Positions 18,987 to 27,891 of a stretch of 44,452 nucleotides of DNA are shown here, piece after piece. Every line of letters begins with the position of its first letter. The first letter of the stretch is position 1. Source of the stretch: Oscillospiraceae bacterium (GTDB taxonomy: Bacteria > Bacillota > Clostridia > Oscillospirales > CAG-272); NCBI GenBank assembly GCA_015064345.1, contig SVSK01000013.1, positions 1 through 44,452 on the forward strand. Reading direction: 5' to 3'. The notes below the pieces were generated by a model. That model saw only the letters and a program-made list of their open reading frames with translations. It ran no database searches and was not told the DNA's origin. Made by a program: the position numbers and the translations under genes.

Positions 18987-19752
18987 TTACAACCTCCCTG
19001 ATGTGATTATCGCTTACATTCGGCACGCCGCCGAGAGTTGCGTAAAACAGAAATTCTGTATTTCCGTCTCCGCCTTTGATGGTGGACTTCATCAGCCTTT
19101 GCGGTGCAAGTCCATACTGCATTGCTGAAGAAAGCACCCGTCTTATTGCCGCGATATGCTGTTTCTTATCCTTGACAATACCGCCCTTGCCTATTGCATC
19201 CCGTCCGCACTCAAACTGTGGCTTGATAAGTGCCACATATATACCGCCGTCTTTAAGGATATCTGACACAGCGGGAATAATGAGCGTCTGAGATATAAAA
19301 GATACGTCGCATACGGCGCATTCGCATTTTTCGGGAATAACTGTCTCGTCGAGATATCTTGCGTTGCATCCCTCGATATTGGTAACTCGCGGATCGCTCC
19401 TCAAGCTTTCGTCAAGCTGGTCGCGACCTGAGTCCACTGCATACACATGTGATGCACCACGCTTTAACAGGCAGTCAGTAAAGCCACCTGTGGAAGCACC
19501 AATGTCGGCACAGATAAATCCGTCAACGTTTAGCCGAAACCTATCAAGCGCACCGTCAAGCTTCATTCCGCCCCGTCCGACAAATCCGTGCTCCTCTCCT
19601 GTGACCTTAACATCCATTGACTCTGTCACGTCAAAGGATGGCTTGGTTATAACCTTGCCGTCTACCGTGACAAACCCGTTCCCAATCAGTTCGGATGCAC
19701 GGTTTCTGCTTTTTGCAAGTCCGCTTGTTGACAGGTAAAGGTCCAGTCTCAT
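18979..19752 (-). CDS. tlyA: TlyA family rRNA methyltransferase / S4 domain protein
   Basis: S4 domain at N-terminus, GRGGMKLDGALDRF, ADIGASTGGFTDCLLKRGASHVYAVDSGRDQL. Confidence 0.93.
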   Translation of the reverse strand: MRLDLYLSTSGLAKSRNRASELIGNGFVTVDGKVITKPSFDVTESMDVKVTGEEHGFVGRGGMKLDGALDRFRLNVDGFICADIGASTGGFTDCLLKRGASHVYAVDSGRDQLDESLRSDPRVTNIEGCNARYLDETVIPEKCECAVCDVSFISQTLIIPAVSDILKDGGIYVALIKPQFECGRDAIGKGGIVKDKKQHIAAIRRVLSSAMQYGLAPQRLMKSTIKGGDGNTEFLFYATLGGVPNVSDNHIREVVNE

Positions 19753-20645
19753 TTACGTCTCGAAAGAAGCCAAAGGGCAAGATTGCACAGGTTTTCACTG
19801 CCCGCGTATTCGGAGATAACCTCAACTGCAAGGAGTGTGAGCAGCGTTTCCTCGTCCTCCGCTTCGTTCATCTTGAGGAAGGAGAGTACAGTCTTTTTAT
19901 GATTCTTTGCGTCACTTCCAACGCTCTTGCCAAGAGTCTGTGTATCGCTCTTTACGTCAAGAATGTCGTCATGTATCTGGAACGCAAGACCGATTGCCTC
20001 TGCGTACAGCTTGATGTTGTCCATATCCTTTGCCATTGGCTTATCAACCGCCGCGAAATATCCCAGTAAGCAAGCCGCACGAATGAGCGCACTTGTTTTC
20101 TTTGAGAAGATCTTGCGAAGCTGTGCATATGACTCAACCTCGTTCTGAAGGTCAAGAGTCTGACCGCCGACCATACCCATAGCACCTGCCTCATGTGCAA
20201 GAGTTGCAACGGCATAGCGCACGGATTTGTGAGAAACGTATTTATTGGACGCGCAGATCTCGAATGCAAAGGTTAAGAGTCCGTCACCGGCAAGAAGTGC
20301 CTCGGCCTCGCCAAACTGAATGTGGCAGGTAGGCTTACCGCGGCGCAGATCATCGTCATCCATGCAAGGAAGGTCGTCGTGTATGAGCGAATAGGCATGG
20401 ATGCACTCAAGAGCACAGGCAAAAGGCATAGCAGCCTCTTCCTTGCCGCCGAACAGCTTACAGAATTCAAGCACAAGAAATGCGCGAATTCTCTTTCCGC
20501 CGCCAAGCACCGAATAACGCATTGCCTCGGTGGTAACGGTATCTCCCGCAAATTCCTCTGCGAGGTATCTTGAAAGCTCGTTTTCCACCTTCTCTGCTGC
20601 TTCAAGAAGGATGTCTTCTACCTTATTTGCAACTAAATTTTCCAT
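19749..20645 (-). CDS. ispA: Polyprenyl synthetase (farnesyl/geranylgeranyl diphosphate synthase)
   Basis: GGGKRIRAFL, HAYSLIHDDLPCMDDDDLRRGKPTCH, AFQIHDDILD. Confidence 0.95.
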   Translation of the reverse strand: MENLVANKVEDILLEAAEKVENELSRYLAEEFAGDTVTTEAMRYSVLGGGKRIRAFLVLEFCKLFGGKEEAAMPFACALECIHAYSLIHDDLPCMDDDDLRRGKPTCHIQFGEAEALLAGDGLLTFAFEICASNKYVSHKSVRYAVATLAHEAGAMGMVGGQTLDLQNEVESYAQLRKIFSKKTSALIRAACLLGYFAAVDKPMAKDMDNIKLYAEAIGLAFQIHDDILDVKSDTQTLGKSVGSDAKNHKKTVLSFLKMNEAEDEETLLTLLAVEVISEYAGSENLCNLALWLLSRRK

Positions 20646-20693
20646 AATGCACCGGTCTTTCTGTTTGTAATCACTTTATATTGTCGCGTTGGG

Positions 20694-20927
20694 TCAGTTC
20701 ATATCCGTTTCTGCAAGTGTGCCGTCGGGTGTAGCTGTAAGTATCTTTACCTTCTGCTCTGCTGTATCAAGGCGGCTGTTACACAATTTTACAAGTGCAA
20801 CTCCCTCTTCAAAGAGAGCGAGAGACTTATCAAGAGGCGCGCTGCCACTTTCAAGTGCACGTACGATCTCCTCAAGACGCGCGATGGCAACTTCAAAGGT
20901 CATTTCTTTTTCATTCATATCATTCAC
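20694..20927 (-). CDS. xseB: Exodeoxyribonuclease VII small subunit
   Basis: 77 aa; MTFEVAIARLEEIVRALESGSAPLDKSLALFEEGVALVKLCNSRLDTAEQKV. Confidence 0.95.
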   Translation of the reverse strand: MNDMNEKEMTFEVAIARLEEIVRALESGSAPLDKSLALFEEGVALVKLCNSRLDTAEQKVKILTATPDGTLAETDMN

Positions 20928-20946
20928 CGTATGTTATTAATTCAAA

Positions 20947-22194
20947 TTAAGCGTTCTTTTTGATCTCATCGACCGTGCAGGCAACCTGGCCGCCGATGGT
21001 CTTAAACTCTATTTTGTCGCCTATCTCAACATCGTTTACGCTTTTAACAAGCTTACCGTCGTCCTTATATACCGCACTGTAGCCACGAGAGATTACAGAT
21101 AACGGATTGAGCGCACTGAGCTTTCCGGCCTCTTTTGCCATTTCCGCCTTCTTAATCTGAAGATTGTTCTCTTCCGCACGGACAAGTCTGTCGTAAAGCT
21201 GATCTGCAATGACCCGTCTGTCGTCAATGAAGTTCATTGGGTCTGTCATGGCTCTCGTCCTGGAGAGCGAAGCAAGTCTGTCACGTCTGATGTTCAGCAT
21301 ACCGCGGATTACGTCTGCCTCACGAGTGACGATATTCTGTATCTTTCTTTTAAGCTCTGCCGTGTCGGGTACTGCAAGCTCTGCTGCGGCTGATGGTGTG
21401 GGGGCACGTCTGTCAGCCACAAAATCGCAGATGGTGAAGTCAGTCTCATGCCCCACCGCAGAGATAACGGGTATCTGTGATGCGGCTACTGCGCGAGCAA
21501 GACCTTCATCGTTGAATGCCCAAAGGTCCTCTATTGAACCGCCGCCACGTCCGATAATAATAACGTCTACGCTTTTTGTTGCGTTGAAATACTGCATACC
21601 TGAAATAAGCTGCGGCGGCGCGTCCGGTCCTTGCACAAGCGTGGGAAACAATACAAGCTTTGCATATGGGAATCGTCTGCCACACACGTTTATCATGTCA
21701 CGAATTGCCGCACCTGTAGCTGATGTGATTATGCCGACTCTGGTAGGTATCTTCGGCAAGGGACGCTTCCCGGACGGATCAAACAGTCCTTCCATCTCAA
21801 GTTTTCTCTTGAGCTGCTCATAGGCAATGTAAAGCGCACCGACACCGTCAGGCTCCATTGAATCACAATACAGCTGATATGTGCCATCCCGAACAAATGA
21901 GGATATACGCCCGTGGGCTGTTACCTTCATGCCATCCTCGGGAATGAATTTCATTTTTACGGCGGCAGATTTGAACATTACAGATTTAAGCTGACCGCCT
22001 TCGTCTTTCAGGGTAAAGTAATAGTGTCCCGTGCTGTAGTGATTCTTGAAGTTAGATATCTCGCCTTTAACGTACACGTCAGTAAGCTGCGGTGTTGTGT
22101 CGATCACTCGCTTTACAAACTCGTTGAGCTGTGTAACCGTTAGCGCTCCGGGAAACTTCCCTTCAGTCTGTCTGTTATATTCATTATCGTTCAT
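20947..22194 (-). CDS. xseA: Exodeoxyribonuclease VII large subunit
   Basis: VYVKGEISNFKNHYSTGHYYFTLKDE, VGIITSATGAAIRDMINV, GRGGGSIEDLWAFNDE, VISAVGHETDFTICDFVADRRAPTPSAAAE. Confidence 0.97.
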   Translation of the reverse strand: MNDNEYNRQTEGKFPGALTVTQLNEFVKRVIDTTPQLTDVYVKGEISNFKNHYSTGHYYFTLKDEGGQLKSVMFKSAAVKMKFIPEDGMKVTAHGRISSFVRDGTYQLYCDSMEPDGVGALYIAYEQLKRKLEMEGLFDPSGKRPLPKIPTRVGIITSATGAAIRDMINVCGRRFPYAKLVLFPTLVQGPDAPPQLISGMQYFNATKSVDVIIIGRGGGSIEDLWAFNDEGLARAVAASQIPVISAVGHETDFTICDFVADRRAPTPSAAAELAVPDTAELKRKIQNIVTREADVIRGMLNIRRDRLASLSRTRAMTDPMNFIDDRRVIADQLYDRLVRAEENNLQIKKAEMAKEAGKLSALNPLSVISRGYSAVYKDDGKLVKSVNDVEIGDKIEFKTIGGQVACTVDEIKKNA

Positions 22195-23168
22195 TATTTC
22201 AGTAAATCCCGTTTATATAATTCTGCACTCAGCAGTGCTGTTCCTACGGCATTGTCTGACGAATACTGTGCATCCGCAAACATTCCGTATTTACCAAGAA
22301 TTTTTCTTATATACTGTGAACTCATAACCCCACCTGCGTATATAACAGGAAGGTCACCTTGTTCCAGAAGTACGTTTTGCGTTATCTTTTCAAGTGTTCT
22401 GCCGATAAAGCTGAGGGTATATGCGGACACCTCTGCTATATCTCCCGTCTCACGGTAAAGCTTCTCCGCTTTATTTTCAAGGCCCGACAGATTGCACCAT
22501 GTTTCCTTGACGGAGAGAGGATCCTTACGAACCTTTCCCACAAATCCAAGAGCGGCTTTGTCCATTTCCGCTCCGCACGGGAAAGAAAGTCCCATCACAA
22601 CGCCCGTTCTGTCAATTGCCTGACCGCCATTGATATCCTTTGTGCCGCCGATTTGAGTAATTTTGAATATTCTGTCCTCATCCGGTTCGCACAGCAAAAC
22701 GTCAGTCGTTCCGCCGGAAACGTGAAAGGCAACAAAGCGATTGTTCATCATGCTCTCACGGCTGATTCCGTTATTGTCACATGCGGAAGCGAGAGCCGCC
22801 ATGATATGCCCCGCCTGATGAGAAAACTTATACAGCGGTACGCCCAATGCAGCCGAAACAAATTCCGCAGAGGCAATACCTGAGAGGAAGCAAGGCATGT
22901 ATGAGCCTTCCATGTCTCTCGGAGCATATGAGCATCCGACTGCTGTGAGGCTTCCCTCAACGGTTGACAGTGTATTCTTTACCGCAGCCGCGCACTGAGG
23001 CAGATTCTTCGTGTGATGGAACACTGCGTCGCTTTGTCTCAGGCCGCGCTCACCTTCTTTTACTGGAAGCGGAACCTTGGAGTTGAGCAGTATCTGTCCA
23101 TCCTCGTCGCAGATGGCGGAAGAAGTAGTATAGTTGCTGGTGTCGATGCCAAGAAACAACCGTCTCAT
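22194..23168 (-). CDS. TsaD/Gcp-like (M22, COG0533-type) paralog
   Basis: FLGIDTSNYTTSSAICDEDG, FHHTKNLPQ, FSHQAGHIMAAL, HVSGGTTDVLL, VIYAGGVMSSQYIR. Start set at MRRLFLGID; the track ORF extends to 23282. Confidence 0.82.
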   Translation of the reverse strand: MRRLFLGIDTSNYTTSSAICDEDGQILLNSKVPLPVKEGERGLRQSDAVFHHTKNLPQCAAAVKNTLSTVEGSLTAVGCSYAPRDMEGSYMPCFLSGIASAEFVSAALGVPLYKFSHQAGHIMAALASACDNNGISRESMMNNRFVAFHVSGGTTDVLLCEPDEDRIFKITQIGGTKDINGGQAIDRTGVVMGLSFPCGAEMDKAALGFVGKVRKDPLSVKETWCNLSGLENKAEKLYRETGDIAEVSAYTLSFIGRTLEKITQNVLLEQGDLPVIYAGGVMSSQYIRKILGKYGMFADAQYSSDNAVGTALLSAELYKRDLLK

Positions 23169-23169
23169 T

Positions 23170-23601
23170 TTATTCAGCATCCTTGATGAGGCCGTGATTG
23201 CGTGCGATCTTGTTAAGGATACCGTTAACAAATGCAGGTGCGGTCTCGTCGTCGTACACCTTGATGATTTCAAGAGCCTCATTAAGCACTACCTTTGCGG
23301 GCACGTCGATCTTTGTCATTTCATAAACCGCAAGACGAAGAATTGTGCGGGTTGCGGTTGACATACGGGACATCTTCCACTTGATGGAGCATTCCTCGAT
23401 CTCAGAATCTATCTCTGTGGCATATTCACAAACGCCCAGAAACACATTCTTCACGTATTCCGCGGTAGGCTCTTCAGTAATTTCTATATATGTTTCGTAA
23501 TATTCGTTCGGATCCGCTTCCTTATCAAATGCCTTTGCGAAAAGAAGCTTGAATATCAGCTCACGGCACTGGTGTCTTGTAAGCTTTGTTTTTGATGACA
23601 T
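23170..23601 (-). CDS. nusB: Transcription antitermination factor NusB
   Basis: RHQCRELIFKLLFAKAFD and MSTATRTILRLAVYEMTKIDVPAKVVLNEALEIIKVYDDETAPAFVNGILNKIA. Confidence 0.95.
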   Translation of the reverse strand: MSSKTKLTRHQCRELIFKLLFAKAFDKEADPNEYYETYIEITEEPTAEYVKNVFLGVCEYATEIDSEIEECSIKWKMSRMSTATRTILRLAVYEMTKIDVPAKVVLNEALEIIKVYDDETAPAFVNGILNKIARNHGLIKDAE

Positions 23602-23661
23602 TGTTGTTACTCCTGTTGATTTTACGCATATTTATCTGTGTGGATATTCGCATACAGTATA

Positions 23662-23690
23662 ATTATAATATATTATTCCATTTCTGTCAA
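23662..23690 (-). promoter_or_regulatory. Sigma-A type promoter for the nusB operon
   Basis: Minus strand TTGACA (23690-23685) - 17 bp - TATAAT (23667-23662), upstream of nusB. Confidence 0.8.
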
Positions 23691-23877
23691 TGGATAACAC
23701 GATGAATATTCATAATATTTATACATTTATGCAATAAAATAGCGGAGAAAGTGGATTTTATGCACTGCACAAAGGTTTTGACGAAAAACTGATGCAAACT
23801 TTTTTGTGAAATTAGGTTTATTTATTCATTAATTTATGATATTATGGTTGTAACAAATATTAGCGAGGAATGACTTA

Positions 23878-24336
23878 ATGAAAAAAACGAATAAACTAAA
23901 TAAGATCATCTCTGACGGTTGCGTTATCAACACCGTTTTACTTATCGTTTTCTATATCATAGGCGTGTCCCTTGATCCGAATTTCATCCCCACCCTCTCC
24001 CGTGTTTTCGGGATACTCATCTATTCCTTAGCGCTCTCAGCAGCCAACTCTTTCCTCTTCTCTTCAAAGATGAAGCTGTTTTCCCGCCTTGCTCTTCACT
24101 TTATCTTTACCGCTTTGGTTTTCTTTATCTGCTTTGTTTTCATCGGCGGATATAAGGCGAATCTCGGCTCGGTTTTGGTTATCGTCGGTTTGTATCTTGT
24201 TATTTATGCGGTAGTCGGCGGAGCTGTAGCCCTTATTCGCTCTATCCTCAAGGCTGACGAGAACGACAAGAAGGAATACAAGAAGGTTTACGAAAAGAAG
24301 CAAGACTACAATTCTCTCTTCGGCGGTAAAAAGTAA
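23878..24336 (+). CDS. Four-TM membrane protein, DUF3021-like
   Basis: 152 aa, four TM segments, charged C-terminus EYKKVYEKKQDYNSLFGGKK. Preceded by GCGAGGAA. Confidence 0.55.
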   Translation: MKKTNKLNKIISDGCVINTVLLIVFYIIGVSLDPNFIPTLSRVFGILIYSLALSAANSFLFSSKMKLFSRLALHFIFTALVFFICFVFIGGYKANLGSVLVIVGLYLVIYAVVGGAVALIRSILKADENDKKEYKKVYEKKQDYNSLFGGKK

Positions 24337-25034
24337 TGGAACTTTTGCTCAGACCTATTGCAAAAATTCACACTGATCTGCCCGATAAGTTCGGTCTCCC
24401 ACGTCAAAGCGGGATCGTTCCCTCTCTGTGCGGTACTATCGTTTTCGAGAAAGAATATCAAAATCCCGATGCCCTGCGCGGACTTGAGGGGTATTCTCAC
24501 CTATGGCTCATCTGGGGATTTTCTCTCGGATTTGCGTCGGCTACTGAAGATCGAGCATGGTCACCCACAGTTCGCCCTCCACGACTTGGCGGTAACACCA
24601 GAGTGGGTGTCTTTGCAACGCGCTCACCAAACAGGCCCAATCCAATCGGTCTGTCTGTTGTAAAAATCGAGAGAATTGAAACAACTGCAGAGAACGGTAC
24701 TGTCATTCACGTCTCCGGTATTGACATGGCTGACGGAACGCCGTTATATGATATAAAGCCGTATCTTCCACATGTTGACTCTGTAGAATCAGCAATCGGG
24801 GGATTTGCCTCGGAGGTTGTCGGTGCGAAGCTTACTGTAAGTGACCCGAATGGGTTCATTTCCCTTCTTCCCAATGATAAGAGAGACGCGCTCGTTGCTT
24901 TACTGGAAGAAGACCCGCATCCCTCATACAAAAACGATTCAGAGCGAGTTTACGGATTCCCATATGCCGGTTACGAAATATCGTTCAAAACGGACGGAGA
25001 GCTGCTGACCATCGTATCAATTGAGAAAATATAA
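24336..25034 (+). CDS. trmO: TsaA/TrmO family tRNA methyltransferase
   Basis: LRPIAKIHTDLPDKFGLPRQSG, LEGYSHLWLIWGFS, GVFATRSPNRPNPIGLSVVKIE, GIDMADGTPLYDIKPYLP. Confidence 0.92.
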   Translation: MELLLRPIAKIHTDLPDKFGLPRQSGIVPSLCGTIVFEKEYQNPDALRGLEGYSHLWLIWGFSLGFASATEDRAWSPTVRPPRLGGNTRVGVFATRSPNRPNPIGLSVVKIERIETTAENGTVIHVSGIDMADGTPLYDIKPYLPHVDSVESAIGGFASEVVGAKLTVSDPNGFISLLPNDKRDALVALLEEDPHPSYKNDSERVYGFPYAGYEISFKTDGELLTIVSIEKI

Positions 25035-25042
25035 AACGCCCT

Positions 25043-25082
25043 TAGGTGTGCCTGGATATAAAACAGGTACGCCTATTTAATT
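25043..25082 (+). terminator. Rho-independent terminator-like hairpin after trmO
   Basis: AGGTGTGCCTG-gatataaaa-CAGGTACGCCT stem (with G-U pairs), then ATTTAATTATT. Confidence 0.5.
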
Positions 25083-25099
25083 ATTCAGCGTTTTTCGTC

Positions 25100-25128
25100 A
25101 AGACAAACAGAAATAGCCGTGATATAAT
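25100..25128 (+). promoter_or_regulatory. Candidate promoter for the AraC-family gene
   Basis: AAGACA (25100-25105) - 17 bp - TATAAT (25123-25128). Confidence 0.5.
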
Positions 25129-25179
25129 ATTTGCGTAAGCAGGAGGCCTACCGCTTAATTATCTATCTAAGGAGAAAAA

Positions 25180-26403
25180 ATGGAAAATAGAGACTTGATA
25201 AAAAATGCTGTGAAATACATAAATAACTTGGGAGCCAATTCGACAAATATTGATGAAGTCGCGAAAAAAGCCGGATTTTCAACTGATTACTTCAATCGCA
25301 TTTTCCGGAATTACACGGGGTTCAACGTTATGGAATACGTTAAATTTAGAAAACTGAATCGTGCCGCTCGCATGCTTCGTACTTCTCCTGGTCGCGACAT
25401 TTTATCTATCGCATTGGACTGTGGGTATGAAAGCCATGAAGGATTTACCCGTGCGTTCAAGGAGCAATACGGTAAAACGCCAAGTGAATACCGAGAAAAT
25501 ATGAAAGATAAGCCGCTTGTGTGGGCTGACAATGAGCTTAACGCTACCGCAGTTAGTGAATTCCGCCATGTTCTGTCTGACTTTTCTGAGAAAGATGCCG
25601 ATGAAGCTATTGACTGGCTTCTGGAAAAAGATGCAAAGCGTTTTGGATATACGGCGGTTACCATTGCAATTAACGGCTCAAAAATCGTTTCGGACAAAGA
25701 TTCTTTTGAAGGTGGTTTTGTAACGGTAGATAACTTCTATGAAAATCCTCATTTAACTCTTATTCTTGCGGATCTGTCCGATCTGCGGAATTATATTGAC
25801 AAGCTTATTCTTTTTAGGCCTGCACATATTAATTGCATATTCCAAAAAGACGTGTCTTTTGACGATGTAAAAGCCTCGCTTGGCGGTGTAAACTTCAAGA
25901 GCATAAAAGAAATTAACGAAACAATGTATTTCGGAGAGCCGTTTGTTCTGCCGGAGGAATCAAAGAAGTATGATATTCATTTGCTCGAGTTCCGAGATCT
26001 TGACGCAGTGGAGGAATTTATCAACTGTCACAACGATATGGTGTTTAGAAGAACAGGCGGTTACGGTCTGAAAAACCTGCTCCTAAAGCCCATAGAAGAA
26101 AGACCTCTCTCCCAGCCCTTCGGCGTTTTTGACGGCAAAAAACTGCTTGCCGTATCTTATGATGCACCGCAAAGCACCCACGGATTTTGCCTGAATAACT
26201 GCGTTTCCACTCCGAATCTGCCTGACACCCCGAATGATGCGATCAAATATCTTTATCTCACGGCAACAAATGCAGCTATGGGGAAAGGATATATCCCGTT
26301 TGAGGATTCTCAGTTTGACAATTATGCAAAAGAGCACGGCGGATTTGACGCATTTGAGTTGGGATTCGAAAGAGTAAATTCTGTGTATTCCATTGGTTTT
26401 TGA
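25180..26403 (+). CDS. AraC family transcriptional regulator with a large C-terminal domain (possibly GNAT-like)
   Basis: N-terminal double HTH: SIALDCGYESHEGFTRAFKEQYGKTPSEYRE. C-terminal about 290 aa includes IKYLYLTATNAAMGKGYIPFEDSQFDNYAKEHGGFDAFELGFERV. Confidence 0.85.
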   Translation: MENRDLIKNAVKYINNLGANSTNIDEVAKKAGFSTDYFNRIFRNYTGFNVMEYVKFRKLNRAARMLRTSPGRDILSIALDCGYESHEGFTRAFKEQYGKTPSEYRENMKDKPLVWADNELNATAVSEFRHVLSDFSEKDADEAIDWLLEKDAKRFGYTAVTIAINGSKIVSDKDSFEGGFVTVDNFYENPHLTLILADLSDLRNYIDKLILFRPAHINCIFQKDVSFDDVKASLGGVNFKSIKEINETMYFGEPFVLPEESKKYDIHLLEFRDLDAVEEFINCHNDMVFRRTGGYGLKNLLLKPIEERPLSQPFGVFDGKKLLAVSYDAPQSTHGFCLNNCVSTPNLPDTPNDAIKYLYLTATNAAMGKGYIPFEDSQFDNYAKEHGGFDAFELGFERVNSVYSIGF

Positions 26404-26428
26404 CCCAATTAATTAATTTACGACATAA

Positions 26429-26460
26429 AGAAAACGCCCCACTAAGGAGCGTTTTTTCTT
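26429..26460. terminator. Bidirectional terminator between convergent genes
   Basis: AAAACGCCCC-actaa-GGAGCGTTTTTT. Confidence 0.75.
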
Positions 26461-26475
26461 TGTCTGTTATGCAAA

Positions 26476-27873
26476 TTATGCTATTTCAAGCTCGCTGTCA
26501 TATATTCTGTCGTCAAGCGCGTAGAGTGAAGCAATGGTGTATGCGATATATACAGCCACGGTCACAACGTATAGCGCACCTGCCGCCTGAGTTGATATTG
26601 CGGTGTAGTGATATATTCCGCCAAATACCATTGCAATTACCGCAAACACCATCGAAGCGATCAGTCGAGTCTTCACGGACTTGTAGGTTTCGGCATCTTT
26701 GTTCTTTTTGCTGTACTGCACAGTTTCCGCAACGATACCGCAGAGGGATATGTGTTCCTTAGCTGTTTTAAGAAGGAGGACAATGAACAATATTGCGATC
26801 ACTGCTGCAAATACAAACTCGATAAGTCGCAGAACTGCCATGCTATCGTACATCGCCTTGGCTTCCTCTACCCAGTATATTGCCTCGATCTCTCTGTGCT
26901 CCGCGTAATATTTGTCATTGAAGATATTGTTATATATCGTCAATCCGCAATTTATGACGGAAAGCGGAATTACCGCATATGTCAGTTTATTATACTTCGC
27001 CATAAGTATAGCCGCGGCAGACAAGAAGGCACAACCGAAAACGGCAGTTCCGTATCCGATTATATCAAGGTCGCGGAAGATGAGGGTGATAAGTGAAAGT
27101 CCGAACAGGATAAGCACAAGCTTCATTCTCTTTGCGATGAAGAGAGTGGTTCTCGGCTTGATCTCGCGCTCAAATCTTTCCTCAATAGATGAGATAAAGG
27201 TCTTATCTTTTCCGATTTTTCCGAGTGTGCGGCAAACCTTAACAATATTAACCACCGACAGGATCAGAACGAAAAGAATACTGAAGATGTATAAGGTTCT
27301 CTTGAAGTCCGCAAGATACACGCCACCTGAGCGAATCGTTCCGTCGTCGAGTGATGTAAGCTCGGGAAGCACAGATGCGCATATGCGGAGAATATAGAAT
27401 ATGATTATGAAGTCGCGAGTTCCTGTAAGGGCGCTTTTTTCGGTTTCTACCATTGTTTTGGCACCTGTTAATGGATCTCTCACAACTCTCTTTACCTTCT
27501 TTACTGCAAAGAGAGAGTTATCAGAAAACGCAATGCCGTTATCATATATTCCGTCGAAGAGATGTACAACGGCAGGAATGAAGAAAATCAGCTCTACCAC
27601 ACCAATGGAAAACGCAAGAAGCAGTGCCATCGTCGCCTGGTCCGACTCATATGTTACAGCAACTATGGGGAAAGCAAACAGATTCACCGCTTCAACTATA
27701 AGCAGCTTCTGAAACAGCACTCTTGCTCTGTCAATTTTACCAACGAGATATGAAGATTTGGTAAGGGCGATAATGATAAGTGCAACACCGATAACGTCTG
27801 GCAAAACGTCGATGAGATATATTACGGGGTTACACAGCATTATAAAGCCTGCAATAAGCATACCTATTCTCAT
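26476..27873 (-). CDS. Polytopic membrane protein of unknown function
   Basis: 465 aa, about 10 hydrophobic segments. N-terminus GMLIAGFIMLCNPVIYLIDVLPDVIGVALIIIALTK. Confidence 0.75.
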   Translation of the reverse strand: MRIGMLIAGFIMLCNPVIYLIDVLPDVIGVALIIIALTKSSYLVGKIDRARVLFQKLLIVEAVNLFAFPIVAVTYESDQATMALLLAFSIGVVELIFFIPAVVHLFDGIYDNGIAFSDNSLFAVKKVKRVVRDPLTGAKTMVETEKSALTGTRDFIIIFYILRICASVLPELTSLDDGTIRSGGVYLADFKRTLYIFSILFVLILSVVNIVKVCRTLGKIGKDKTFISSIEERFEREIKPRTTLFIAKRMKLVLILFGLSLITLIFRDLDIIGYGTAVFGCAFLSAAAILMAKYNKLTYAVIPLSVINCGLTIYNNIFNDKYYAEHREIEAIYWVEEAKAMYDSMAVLRLIEFVFAAVIAILFIVLLLKTAKEHISLCGIVAETVQYSKKNKDAETYKSVKTRLIASMVFAVIAMVFGGIYHYTAISTQAAGALYVVTVAVYIAYTIASLYALDDRIYDSELEIA

Positions 27874-27891
27874 ATGTCAGCCTCCTATGCT

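Noticed and set aside
23714-23877. AT-rich intergenic region checked for an ncRNA or riboswitch
   Set aside because: No convincing stem series or terminator. Likely only promoter DNA for flanking genes.
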